Made by a program: the position numbers and the translations under genes. The notes beneath the pieces were generated by a model, which saw only the letters and a list, made by a program, of their open reading frames with translations, made no database searches and was not told the DNA's origin. From Chrysopilus asiliformis (taxonomy: Eukaryota > Arthropoda > Insecta > Diptera > Rhagionidae): a DNA stretch of 64,000 nucleotides. How positions within the stretch are numbered: position 1 is the first letter of the stretch; each line of letters opens with the position of its first letter. Below are positions 25,580 through 36,129 of this stretch, piece after piece. The stretch is from contig OZ035961.1 of assembly GCA_964034945.1 (NCBI GenBank), positions 9,346,501 through 9,410,500 of the forward strand. The letters run 5' to 3'.

Positions 25580-25650
25580 TTAGGTGCATGGCACGTATCT
25601 GCCACTAAAAAAGTGGCACTTCTAGTGGCAAATATATATACCAAATACCA
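25580..25650. repeat. Short hairpin repeat, copy 2
   Basis: GGCACGTATCTGCCACTAAA and CACTTCTAGTGGCA correspond to 3199-3276, 22 kb away in the same intron. Confidence 0.5.
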
Positions 25651-26115
25651 AAAATAACATTAGTTTGTCTCTTATTTTGCGGGGGCAAATTTGAAAAAGA
25701 AATTTTTAAAAAAGGTCTTCAAAATTGGGGAGGGGGGGGGGGGTCCTTAGAAAACCCAATATATGTTTAACCAGGAATTTAATTAAGAGTTTTTTGCGGG
25801 GAACCCGACATTTTTGTGGGTTTTGTAATTTTTGTGTAGTATTGGTTTTATGATCGACCCACATGTACACACATTGGTTTACCGACATTGTACAATTCGG
25901 CTATACCTATTTTTCCGTTAACTAGAACGTGTGTGTGTGTGATGAATTTCATGACTCTGGTGATCATTTCGGTGAACCAAAAAAGAATTCGGTGGCAACA
26001 AATCAAAGAGAGTGGTGCCTGATTGAAGGATTTTCCCCTTTTTGAGAGATTTTTTTCATGCAAATTTAAGGATAAAATATAAATAATTTTTTGTTTATGA
26101 AAATCTTTTACACGA

Positions 26116-26242
26116 AATTTGTATCAACTTGAATTTTTTTATTGACATTTGGTGTAAAATGTCAAAACAACACCAAACATTTTATCAAAGTTTTATGTTT
26201 GATCCCAAATGTCGATAAAAACGTGGGAGTCGATACAAATTT
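26116..26242. mobile_element. Foldback element, 127 bases
   Basis: AAATTTGTATCAACT...ATTGACATTTGG is mirrored by AAATGTCGAT...AGTCGATACAAATTT. Imperfect arms and no ORF. Confidence 0.65.
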
Positions 26243-26339
26243 GGTCTGTTGTAAATATAAACAAAAATTTTATTCATATAAATTCCTTAAATTTTTAACA
26301 GTGCGAGACTTTTCACTATGAATGCGAATGTAGATTTAA

Positions 26340-26529
26340 CCCTTCGTTGGTGTGGTGAGGTATGAATACGAAAGATTAAAACGTCGCCATTTTGGCCACT
26401 TCTGGTCAACGGAATTTCACAGAACTGACCCATTGAATGACCAAACATGTGTGCTAATGTAGTTTATAATGTATTTAACCATTCGTTACTGTGATGAGGT
26501 ATGTCATATTTCACCACACAAAAGAAGGG
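26340..26529. mobile_element. TTAA-flanked MITE (piggyBac-type), 190 bases
   Basis: Flanked by TTAA at 26336-26339 and 26530-26533. The ends are CCCTTCGTT...AAGAAGGG, with an inverted GTGTGGTGA motif inside. CCC...GGG ends next to TTAA match the piggyBac pattern. It lies in the 28-kb intron and has no coding capacity. Confidence 0.7.
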
Positions 26530-26811
26530 TTAATATGCAAAATAGCCAATTGTTTATTTGAAAATTTTCCCTGTGGCGTATCTTTTTAAGACATGTCTGT
26601 GTCTTTTCTGATTTCACATTTCTTCTAGAGCTTTCTGTACAAATCTCTGTTAGGTCCAGTTATAACCATCGGCAACTCGGGCAAAGAATTTAGTGGGATT
26701 TTTTTTTAAAAAAAGTGATTTTTTATGTCCAGTTGTGGGGTTTTTGCAGCTGCCCATCTGGCAACACTGGTCATAAGGACATTTTTTAATTTTTAGGCTA
26801 AGTCAAATTGT

Positions 26812-27385
26812 ACTAGGGTTTCAGGGATGATAAGAGATTTTGATTTCCGCATGTCCATCCGTCTGTCTGTCCGTGAGCACCATAACTTTCGAAAGCGTAG
26901 CGCTAGAGACTTGGACTTTTCTATAGCCACGTTTTTTGTAATTGGCTAGGCTAAGTTCTTGAACGGGCTAATTGGATCATTCCTTTCCCCCTCCCCTATA
27001 CAAACGAAACAGTTTTTTGCAATTTTCTCGAAAACGGTGAGTCCTATTGACAAATTTTTAAAGGTAAAATGTGTTTAGAATAGGATTTTACATAACACAT
27101 CCATACATCAAAATCCAATCGGACCACTGCTCCTCTCCTCTCCCATACAAATGGAATACTTTTTTTTCTATTTTCTCGAAAACGGTTAGTCGTATTGAAA
27201 AATTTATAAAGGTAAAATATGTTTAGAATATGATTTTACATAACCGTTACATATATCAAAATCCAATCGGACCACTCCTTTCCGCCTCTCCAATACAAAT
27301 GGATTTTTTAAAATAAACATTTTGTATATAATGTATTTGATGATTGGCCCCCGGCAATTGTAGCTTTTCGTATGTTTCCTATAAT
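26812..27385. repeat. Interspersed repeat S1, diverged copy
   Basis: Parallel to 23028-23590, with the same double module of TTTTCTCGAAAACGG and ATACATCAAAATCCAATCGG. It ends GGCAATTGTAGCTTTTCGTATG. Confidence 0.65.
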
Positions 27386-27746
27386 TTTCAGCCACAATTA
27401 CATTAATGTGATTTTTATATGATTTTCTAGCTTATCAACATTTTTAATGTTTAAATTATACGAAATTTCAATATCATACGATTTTCACGTCAAAACGGCA
27501 AACAATTCATGTTATGTGAAAATTTAACCTTCATCTTTCTTTTAGTTCAGATAGATATCCAAATTGTAGTGAAAGCGTTGCTTAGTGGGCAAAGTACTAA
27601 GTTTGTGTGGTTTTGTTTTCAATTCCAGTAACTTTTGTTTCATATTTTTAAAATGGCCCCCTTCCCCCCTCCTCCACCCCTCCTCCCTCTCCGGCCCCTT
27701 GAAATAGTCGTTCGCAGTCTATGTAAACACACTGGTTCTTCTGTGT

Positions 27747-27913
27747 AACCCGGCCTTTACACGTGACTGTAAAGTTTGTCAGTAGCACAGACTTCAAATG
27801 TCAAATTACTGACAACGAATCAAAACACATTTAGCGAACTGGCAGTCAGTGGATTTACACGAGACTGTGTCAGCGACTGTGTCAGCTTTACAGACGCGTG
27901 TGAGGGCCGGGTT
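27747..27913. mobile_element. Foldback MITE, 167 bases
   Basis: The ends AACCCGGCCTTTACACG and CGTGTGAGGGCCGGGTT are inverted with few mismatches and continue into GACTGTAAAG/CTTTACAG. The interior has repeated ACTGTGTCAG. Confidence 0.75.
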
Positions 27914-27989
27914 AGGATGGCCGAAGCCGGAATTGAAACAATAGTCGAAATTGGGTTATAGTGGCAATGACTATGATGTTTATTCAGAA

Positions 27990-30870
27990 GATTTTTAAAC
28001 AAAAAAAATTATGTTTTGTCAATACAGTGGAGCTACCAAATAACGAAATTTCTATATAACGAGAATTTTTTGTTCCTCTCTATTGACTTCATTATACTCC
28101 TCGGGATTTCTAAGAAAAGAAAAAAAGAGATTCTGCAAACATAAAAAATAAAAGACGCTCGGATATGTTCTACTATGAATCGATTTGTTTCAATTACCCC
28201 TAATTCTTTTGCCCTGATTTAATAAAGCACTCCATTATGGTACAAAAACGATTATTTAAAATATGTCTTTTAGGCGATATTTACATATTTATAATTACCT
28301 AAATAATTTGGATGGGTGCCCTATATCAAAATTATATTACAAAACGCATTTTTCTTACTAATAAAAATATCAAAAAATATTAAATTTTGTACAATTTTTT
28401 TTTTACAAAAGATTATCTTACAAATTTTGATTTTACCGAAAATTCATCAAAAATTTATCTCACGTTACATCAGATATTAATTTTATTTGAATCAAATAAT
28501 TATTTTGCTTTTTGTACAAACGACACACAAACACATATCGAAAATTTAAAAAAAAGTATATTTGAAAATTAGAGAGAATTTAAAATTGTGAAAATTAAAG
28601 TGTAACAAAAAAAACATTAAATTATATTAATTGTTAAAAATAATATTTGTATATATAAAAAAATTATTTATAATTATTGAATGTTGAATGGGTTAGACGG
28701 CACACACAAGGACACACACATATTTGGAAAAAAATATTATGTTAATTAATAAAAAATCAAATTCAAAAATCAAATCTTGAAAAAAACAGTATTCTATCGT
28801 TTTCAGTATAAGTTATTAATACCATTTCCATAGTTTCTTGTTCATTATTTAGCAAATTAATAAAAAAAAACTTCTTTTGTTGAAAAATTTGAGTTCTGTA
28901 AATATATTTTACCTCAAACATAAAAAAAGATTGTGTTTCAAATTATTTTTAAACTTTGTCGTTCTTGTTCTTTCAAAATGGCGTGCAATATTTTAAAAAC
29001 AAGTAGAAATTAATAATTAAATCTTATATAAAATTTAATTTCTCTCTTTTTTCGTTAAACTAAAAACAAATATATTTTCGTTAAAAAATAGACACACAAT
29101 TATATATAATATTGAGTTATGATATATTTACATATGAGATATTATGATTTGGAATAAAACAAAAGATTTTTCAAAGAAAAATTATTTTTTAGATGATAAG
29201 CGAATTAAAAGTAAAGAAAGAAATAAAAATAAAAAAAAGTTGAAAAAATCAAAATAAATTTGGAATGGATTTCAGGAGATTGGAAAAAATAATACTCGTA
29301 ATTTAATTTATTTATAAATCTAAAAAGTTAATTTTTTGATTTGATTTTTTTCATGATAAAAAATATAAGTAATAGTTTTTTGATTTAAAGCACACACAAT
29401 TAACATTAAAAAAATGTTTTCTGCAGGAAGATATTAAAATATTTACAAGATTTTTGTATTTTATTGAAAAAAAACTTAAAACTCAAAACATAAAACTGAT
29501 AAGAAAAAAATTTACAAAAAATATAAATGAATAAATAAATAGTTTTTTTTTTAGGAAAATCGCGTGAATATTTAATACAGTCAAGTATTTTATAACTTGT
29601 ATTATTTCCAAATTTTTGTTAAAAATGCTGGGACGGGTCGTTTTGCGTTTTATTATTAGTATTTGTTTTTTGTAATAATTTTTATTGTTTACGTACAAAG
29701 TTTTTATTCATAGTTGTTTTGTTTAAAATGATAAACGTACGAATATTGCAACATTTTTGGATAAAAATTTTCTTAGGCGATTCATAATTATCTTGTGCTG
29801 TAAAAATGGGGGCTTATTAGAATAGTTATGCTTTGAAATCTATTTCAAGTTAATGAATCTGATGTAAAATTGCTTTTGAATATCAAGAAACTTTTCCTCT
29901 ATGAAATTGTATCGTGAAATAGGGTGAGAACACCAGTTTTCAGCCGTTAACCAGGGTTTCCGGGGGAACTTTCGTTTTAATGGTAAGTTATTATTTTTAT
30001 GCAATTCACAATGAATTGTCCAAAAGCTCGTGTTTCACCCTATTTCCTATTTCAAAGATTACATTCTAAAGCCCTATAAAAAGTTGCCAATATATTTTAA
30101 TAGGGCTCCAGTAGTAAAATTTTTCTGTACAAATTTGAAATCATACTAAAAAAAATTAAACCTTGCAATTACAATAAACAAAATTAAATAAAAGGGTTTT
30201 AAAACTTTACAATTGGAGCCAATGTTCTAAACATTTTGATTATGGTTTTGATTTAGTAGTGATCGTTTTCTAACAAATGAACATTTCTGTGCTAACTTTT
30301 CTAACAAGGGAAGACGATGTTTTTTTTTTCTTGTTTTGATGCTAAAATTTTAATAATTTTGTTCATTTTAACTGACGAATTTGTCAAAATGACAACATGA
30401 AATGTAATAACAATTTTTCTTTATGCAGTTGTGAATCAGTTTACATAATTTTTTAGATTTTCTAAATGAAAATTTCAATAAAAAATAAATAAATATTGAA
30501 TAATTATAATAAAAAGATCATTCAAATGAAATTAAATTTGAATTGATATAAAATTTGACAAAATATCACAAATTAAATGTGAAAGAGGTGTGTTCGCAAA
30601 ATGATAATAAAAAAGAGATCTCTTTTGAAGACCATTTTGAAAATGAAACCAAAAAAATGAACAAATAAACAAATGATTAAAAATAAAAATGCTTTTTTAA
30701 CTGGTTGAAAAATTAATATGAACTTATAATGAATATCATTCATAAAAATATCATCATTATTATAACTTTAATTTTTTTTGATTGTAGATGTTTTTTTTTT
30801 TTGGTAGTTATTTTTTTTTTGTAAGAAATATGTAAAAAAAAAGTTTTGTTTAAATTTTAAAAAATGCTTA
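27990..30870. other. No gene seen; one possible pogo-type end at 28026
   Basis: ACAGTGGAGCTACCAAATAA and the following TATATAACGAGAA resemble one end of a pogo/Tigger-type element, but no partner end was found. The remainder up to the donor at 30872 is AT-rich intron. Confidence 0.4.
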
Positions 30871-30871
30871 C

Positions 30872-31110
30872 AATCATTGATATCATCATTGGATCGCATA
30901 ATATATTGATCCGATGAGGATAGTCTTGAATGCCCGTTCAAGTTGGGATGAGCTCCCCCCCTATGATCACTTTTTAATATGCTACGCATTGGCATTGCAG
31001 CCGGATTCGATTGATCCATGTACATACTGTCACCATCGCACTCACTTTCTTTATATTGTAGAACATTCTTATGTTTCTCATAGATAACCAGGCACCGATG
31101 ACATCCCCTA
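30872..31110 (-). CDS. Second visible exon of the DUF7042-7045-type gene, with a NAGNAG acceptor
   Basis: This exon continues the protein from the exon at 34140. It starts at a CAGTAG double acceptor, so the first base is 31110 or 31107; both keep the frame and give DRGCHRC or EGCHRC. The peptide carries GCHRCLVIYEKHKNVLQYKE and SECDGD, a conserved block of this family (paired Cys, H-x-NVLQYKE, then Cys). It then runs into a Ser/Asn/Asp-rich stretch containing MRSILKSDHRGG and SDQYIMRSNDDIND that looks like a linker. The exon ends at AATGATT|GTAAGC. The reading frame stays open past that donor for about 35 residues, but those residues are AT-rich intron translation. The upstream intron is 2.9 kb and the downstream one about 28 kb. 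The linker may be lineage-specific; the conserved first half is secure. Confidence 0.82.
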
Positions 31111-31619
31111 CTGTTGATATTCAAATCAAAGCGTCAAAATTTCCGGTCAAACGTCATCAAACGGAACGAATTTCGCAAAAAATTCGTTTAATCAAATTCC
31201 ATTTTGTGTTTGGATTTTATTTATTTTATTTTTTATTCCGGTGACAATTCGGATTGGTCAAATATCGATGGACGGATTTTGATGATCATATTTTATTGTT
31301 TTTTTTTTTTAAATAATTTTTGAGTTGTTTAGAAAGAGAAAACAAAAAGAAAAAACGCTTTTTAAATATATTTAAAAATTATAATCGAATTTCGAGTAAC
31401 TACTTAATTAAAATTATTGAATTTCTTAACTTTTAAATAATGTCTTAATAGTAACAATTCGTATTTTAATTAGCTTTGAATTAACTTAAAAGAATTTCAA
31501 ACTGAAAATGCTAGCAATTTGGTTTTAAAACACAGAAATTGATATATTCTATTAGTTTGTACAAAATTATTATTGTAGGAAAATCACATTAAGGAAATGG
31601 TGGGTCTTAATTTTTTTAT

Positions 31620-31840
31620 AAGTTTTTCCAACAAGATGACGCTACGTGCCACACAAGTCGCGAAACAGTTACTCTATTGCATGAAAAGTTCCATGGACGC
31701 GTGATTTTACGAATTGGCCGATAAGATCGTGTGATTTAATACCTTTAGGTTTTTTTTCTTATAACAAGTCAAATGTCTGTGCCAAAATACGAAGAAGGGT
31801 TCAAGGACTAAAGGACAACCTACGTCGCAAAATTACCACT
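31620..31840 (+). pseudogene. Tc1/mariner-superfamily transposase fragment
   Basis: The plus strand reads FFQQDDATCHTSRETVTLLH, then EKFHGRVI, followed by stops and a garbled C-terminal part. FQQDxAxxH is the second catalytic Asp motif in IS630/Tc1/mariner transposases, most like the rosa-type group also represented at 54-56 kb. Only about 70 residues are recognisable. Confidence 0.65.
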
Positions 31841-31883
31841 GTGGGGTCTTTATGCCAAAATGTAAACGAATATTGGACTCAAA

Positions 31884-32296
31884 CGCGGTTTAGATGACCG
31901 GAGCAAGTAACTCGTGGCAAGTAGACGTAAATACACGGGATTTGACCTAGTGTGCGAGGCTCGCATATATGTGAAAATACTTGCCGCTCTCTCGAAAATA
32001 ATAGAAAGCCATTCTATTTTTGTGGCAAGTAAAAACCAATACAAGAACATGGAACCGTGTACAAAAGAGGTGGTTTTATGTGAGTGTGTTTCGGTTCATT
32101 TTATATTTGCTGCTTTGCAAAAACTCGTCGGCAACAAAAAGTTTTAGGTCGAAATTCGCAAATTTTTCTACAAAAAAAAGTGGTAATATGTTTTCTCAGA
32201 AAATTTTAGGTTATGTTTTCCTTCGGCTGTCATTCTACTTGAAATGATTTAAACTACTTGCCTCTCTTTGCTTGCCGCGAGTTAAGTGTATAAACC
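31884..32296. mobile_element. Possible inverted-repeat element of about 410 bases
   Basis: The left side CGGTTTAGATGACC...AACTCGTGGCAAGTAG resembles the complement of the right side (CTACTTGCCTC...CTTGCCGCGAGTTAAG...AAACCGGG). The arms are imperfect and there is no target duplication. ORFs of 65-77 codons inside overlap in several frames and are not credible genes. Confidence 0.45.
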
Positions 32297-32304
32297 GGGC
32301 TTAA

Positions 32305-32591
32305 CCCTTTCAGACCTGAATTTTTGCTTGCGGTGAAATAATTTTTTTGATGTAAGATTCTTATGTTAGAGATAAAAAACAGCTTAAATTTAAATTTTTT
32401 TTAACGGTACTTGTCCATTTCCGACAAAATATGAAATATTTCTGACAAAAAAGTCAGATAATTGGTTTTTAGGGAGTTGAGTAATTAACAAAAGGCTCAT
32501 TCAAGGATTTAAATAGTAATTTCAACTTCGGATAGCTGTAAAAACTAGTTTAAGGAATTGTCCCACTGGTGGGACATCAAGTCTGAAAGGG
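32305..32591. mobile_element. TTAA-flanked MITE (piggyBac-type), 287 bases
   Basis: TTAA at 32301-32304 and 32592-32595 flank termini CCCTTTCAGACCTGA and TCAAGTCTGAAAGGG. Non-autonomous. It lies in the intron between the exons at 31 and 34 kb and abuts a possible further inverted-repeat element ending at about 32296. Confidence 0.8.
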
Positions 32592-32599
32592 TTAAGCAA

Positions 32600-33990
32600 T
32601 GCCTTTTAGCCATATCATTTCTATGATTAGATTGCGCTTTCACTGACAATAAAAATATTGTAGGAATTCTACTTTGTTTGTTTGCTATTCAATTTTAAAA
32701 TCCAGGCATTGAATATGAAAAACACTGTATTTTTATTTTTTGGAAGATTTTAAATTATTTGAGCTAGAAAGTTGAAATTTGCCTAAGCCGCGTATTTCAA
32801 AAAAACCGAAGGCTTGGTGACAATATTTATGATATATACGAGAAATATATGGTGCTATATTAGATAGACTTCTGGTGCTATATTAGATAGTGGAGGTGCC
32901 ACCCACTAAAAAAGCTAGTAGGGTTCTTTCTTCTCTCTCAAAAAACAATATTGATTTTAGATAACTTTCTGTACATCAAAGTTCAGCAGGAGTACTCCTT
33001 CTCCCTTCTTTCAGAGAAATGATTTTGTTTTCCACTAGTCGGGTTTCTTAATGTTTTGGAGAGCTTTTTAATCAAGCCTTTCTTGAAAACCATTACAGTT
33101 CTTACATAATATTGTGATTGTTCCTTCAACAATAAATCTGTACAACAGTCAAAAAAATTTTTTTGATATATTTTATTTCTGTGATATTGAAATTAAAAAA
33201 AAGTATTTTTTGGGTTTGAAGAAAAAAAAACAGAAATTTTTGACAACGACGTAGGATTTTCTCCTTTAACATTTCAATTCAATTCAAAACTACTTCATTT
33301 CATACAAATTAGCAAAAATTAAACAAAAAATTGTATAGTGATTTATTCCCACAAGTTATTTTTTTAAATGATTTACGTAAATATACGGTTAAAAATATCC
33401 AAAAATGGAATCAAAAGGAAAAAAAGTACGTAGATAGCAAAAATAAATATGGGAAAATTATTATCTATTGAAAAATCAAAAATCAAAATGAAAATTTTGT
33501 AAAATAGAATAAAAATATTGAAAATTCTTTTTAAAAAGAATCAAAAACAAAAGTAAAATAGAAAAATAAGACAAAAACAAAATCAAAAAAGGTAGTTTTG
33601 TCGATATTTACATAGTTTTTATTTCTTATAAACAAAAAAAACTCTTTATATATACGTCGTTTAAATAAAACAAGGATATTTTCCATGACTTCCAATGAAA
33701 TAGAAATTGCATATTTGTAACATGTGTTGTAAATATTTTTGTTTTATTTATCTCGATATGCACACACACAGCATAACAGCAGCAGCAAAACAAATTCCCA
33801 TTCATACAATGTTGGATAGTCTTTTTTTTTTCAAATATTATTCATCTTATTATATTAACTATACTTAAATTTGACAAGAAATAAAAGTCGAAAAAAAAAT
33901 TAAAAATATTTTTTATTTATACTAATTTTAGTAGATTTTAAATTATTATAAGAATGAAAATTTTGAAAATCAAATAACAATCTATTACTT
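32600..33990. other. No gene seen (intron between the 34-kb and 31-kb exons)
   Basis: AT-rich. It holds a local duplication GGTGCTATATTAGATAG at about 32850 and 32875. Confidence 0.5.
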
Positions 33991-33992
33991 AC

Positions 33993-34140
33993 TCGTCAAC
34001 TATTAAATATTTGTTACCATCCGATGCAATACATTTGCCCCGATAACTAAATATTGACCCCTTAATGTGTATTGATTGTTGATAGCCAGATAGAAACCAT
34101 GATCCCTCCCATCGTTGTGGAAATGTACAATTTGTTACAG
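33993..34140 (-). CDS. Exon (first visible) of a DUF7042-7045-type extracellular protein gene
   Basis: An internal exon of a spliced gene that reads leftwards. A TTATTTTCAG acceptor precedes it and a GA|GTAAGT donor follows it. It encodes 48 full codons plus split codons at both ends, with no stop. The peptide begins VTNCTFPQRWEGSWFLSG and contains SIFSYRGKC and SDGNKYLIVD. The C-x-FP-x-x-W-x-G-x-WF pattern followed by a second Cys and D-x-K-Y/F-L is the N-terminal module of an uncharacterised family of secreted insect proteins; I believe it corresponds to DUF7044 or a neighbour, but the exact Pfam number is from memory. Function is unknown. The split codon at its start means at least one upstream exon, probably with the signal peptide, is missing; I did not find it between here and 64 kb. 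The phase joins perfectly to the exon at 31110. Confidence 0.85.
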
Positions 34141-34544
34141 CTGAAAATAAATATTAGATTGGATTAATTAAAGGTCAAAATGGATTTATAATTTTCAATA
34201 AATATAGATTTTTTTGATATTTTAATTAATATACGACTTCAAGATCAGGTTATTTGTACAAATTAAATGAAATATATATTTCCCAATTGACCAATGTTGG
34301 AATTTTTGTACCGTGTCCAAATGTACCACGCAATTTTCCTTTATAAAGTTTAAGAATATTTGTGGGAACATTTATAATTATGGACCTTATGGTACAAAAA
34401 GGAAAAAAAATCTTGGATTTCCAGTCAAAATTCCATAAATCGTACCTTCGGTACTTGGTACAAGATGATTGGAAATCCAATTGGTTTCCAACCAATTTGG
34501 TCAATTGGGTTTAAATGTTTAAATGGGATTTTAAATAATTGATT

Positions 34545-35420
34545 TTTACTTTCTTCGACTATAGAGGGAAAGTATTGTATGCATGACGGATTCCGATTCG
34601 AAAACGGCGGCAAATAAAAACTTTCTGATCGGTACGAAATCCGTTTCAGGCATAATTATGAGAAAAATTCTGAGAATCTATCTATCGGTTTGTCTGTCTG
34701 TCGGTCTGTCTGTCGGTCTGTCGGTCTGTCAGTCGGTCTGTCTGTCCGTTTGTTTGTCGGTCTGTCTGTCGATTTGTCTGTCGGTCTGTCTGTCGGCCTG
34801 TCTGTCGCTCTGTCTGTCCGTCTTTCTGTCGGTCTGTCTGTCGGTCTGTCTGTCCGTCTTTCTGACGGTCTGTCTGTCTGTCTGTCTATCGGTCTGTCTG
34901 TCCGTCTGTTTGTCGGTCTGTCTGTCGGTCTGTCTGTCGGTCTTTCTGTCGGCCTGTCTGTCGCTCTGTCTGTCCGTCTTTCTGTCGATCTGTCTGTCTA
35001 CCTGTCTGTCTGTGCGTCTGTTTGCCGGCCTGTCAGTCGGTTTGTCGGTCTGTCTGTCCATTTCTTTGTCGGTCTGTCTGTCGGTCTGTCTATCGGTCTC
35101 TCAAATAATTCGAGAACGCGTTGAGCTAGCGACTTGAAATTTTTTGTAAAAGAATTTTCCGAAAATCGTAGGTTTTTTTCAACTTTTGAAAAAGTAACTT
35201 TTTTTCTGAAAAATAAAGCATTTTGATTTTTTTTCAAAAACTATGCGCTTTTATGAAAAAATGCATGTACCCAAATTTAAAGGAAATTAAATTTTCTACA
35301 TTTTTGGCTTTAACGAATTTTACGTATTTTTGAAAATATGTTATTTTTTACATATTTTCTGCGAAACTAAATATTGCAGAGGAAAGTTTTGTGTTGATCA
35401 AAACTGATATTTTTTTAAGA
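34545..35420. repeat. Interspersed repeat S2 with a 420-base TCTG-type microsatellite
   Basis: Ends in GGGAAAGTATTGTATGCATG on the left. A (TCTG/TCGG/TCCG)n tract fills 34683-35100, then CGAGAACGCGTTGAGCTAGC and GGAAAGTTTTGTGTTGATCA follow. Long frames on both strands (up to 184 codons, LSVC/SVGL or DRQT repeats) are products of the 4-base repeat and not genes. Confidence 0.8.
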
Positions 35421-35646
35421 AGATTGGTACGAAAAATCTTGACAGGATTTTCACCAAAAATTCATCATTCATCCTTGGCGCTAAAGCTTTTGAAGAACCT
35501 GTATCTCCTCAGAGGTTTCATAATAATTTCTTCTCTGCTTCGCACCTACAGTTTTACATGGATTGCGAACCATGAATAAATTACAAAATTGTAATGATTT
35601 TACCTTGCAACCTTTCAACAGCTGAGGACGTAATAACAATCTCGAC

Positions 35647-35946
35647 CAGTGGGTCTTAACCTGGGTTCGATCGAACCCCAGGGGTTCGGTGAGTCAATCT
35701 CCCGGGTTCAGAGGATATCAAAACACACACTTTTTGTTTTTATGTGAAAATCATGTTATAATGGTTTTGTTCTTTAATGGTTTGTTCTTTAATGGTTTTG
35801 TTAATTTTGTGCACCTATGTATAAATATATACCTATGTTTTGAATTTGAAAAAATCATGTTTTATTTTTCGAATTAAGAAGGGTTCGGTGAACGCGCATA
35901 TGAAACTGGTGGGGATCAGTACCTCCAACAAGGTTAAGAACCACTG
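35647..35946. mobile_element. Non-autonomous hAT element, 300 bases
   Basis: The ends CAGTGGGTCTTAACCT and AAGGTTAAGAACCACTG are of the widespread hAT type. The flanking 8-mers ATCTCGAC (35639-35646) and ATCTAGAC (35947-35954) agree at 7 of 8 positions, a slightly decayed target duplication. No transposase. Confidence 0.82.
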
Positions 35947-36129
35947 ATCTAGACCGATGATGTCGTTAACAACTGAGCGGCAACTATCACTACTCATTTC
36001 GTAAAGCAAGTTGAGTGGGGAATTGAACTGAAGTGGGGAATTGATATGGACCAAGTACTTTACCACTTGGACTACGCTGAACCTTTTCACCAAGAATATT
36101 ATTTTTAAAAATGCAAAGCTCATATTTCG

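Noticed and set aside
30768..30871. Continuation of the coding frame past the 31-kb exon
   Set aside because: Lies beyond a good GTAAGC donor and encodes Lys/Phe/Asn-rich translation of intron DNA.
34583..35137. 184-, 144- and 110-codon ORFs on both strands with LSVC/SVGL/DRQT repeats
   Set aside because: Direct translation of a four-base microsatellite; any frame of TCTG/TCGG/TCCG is open.
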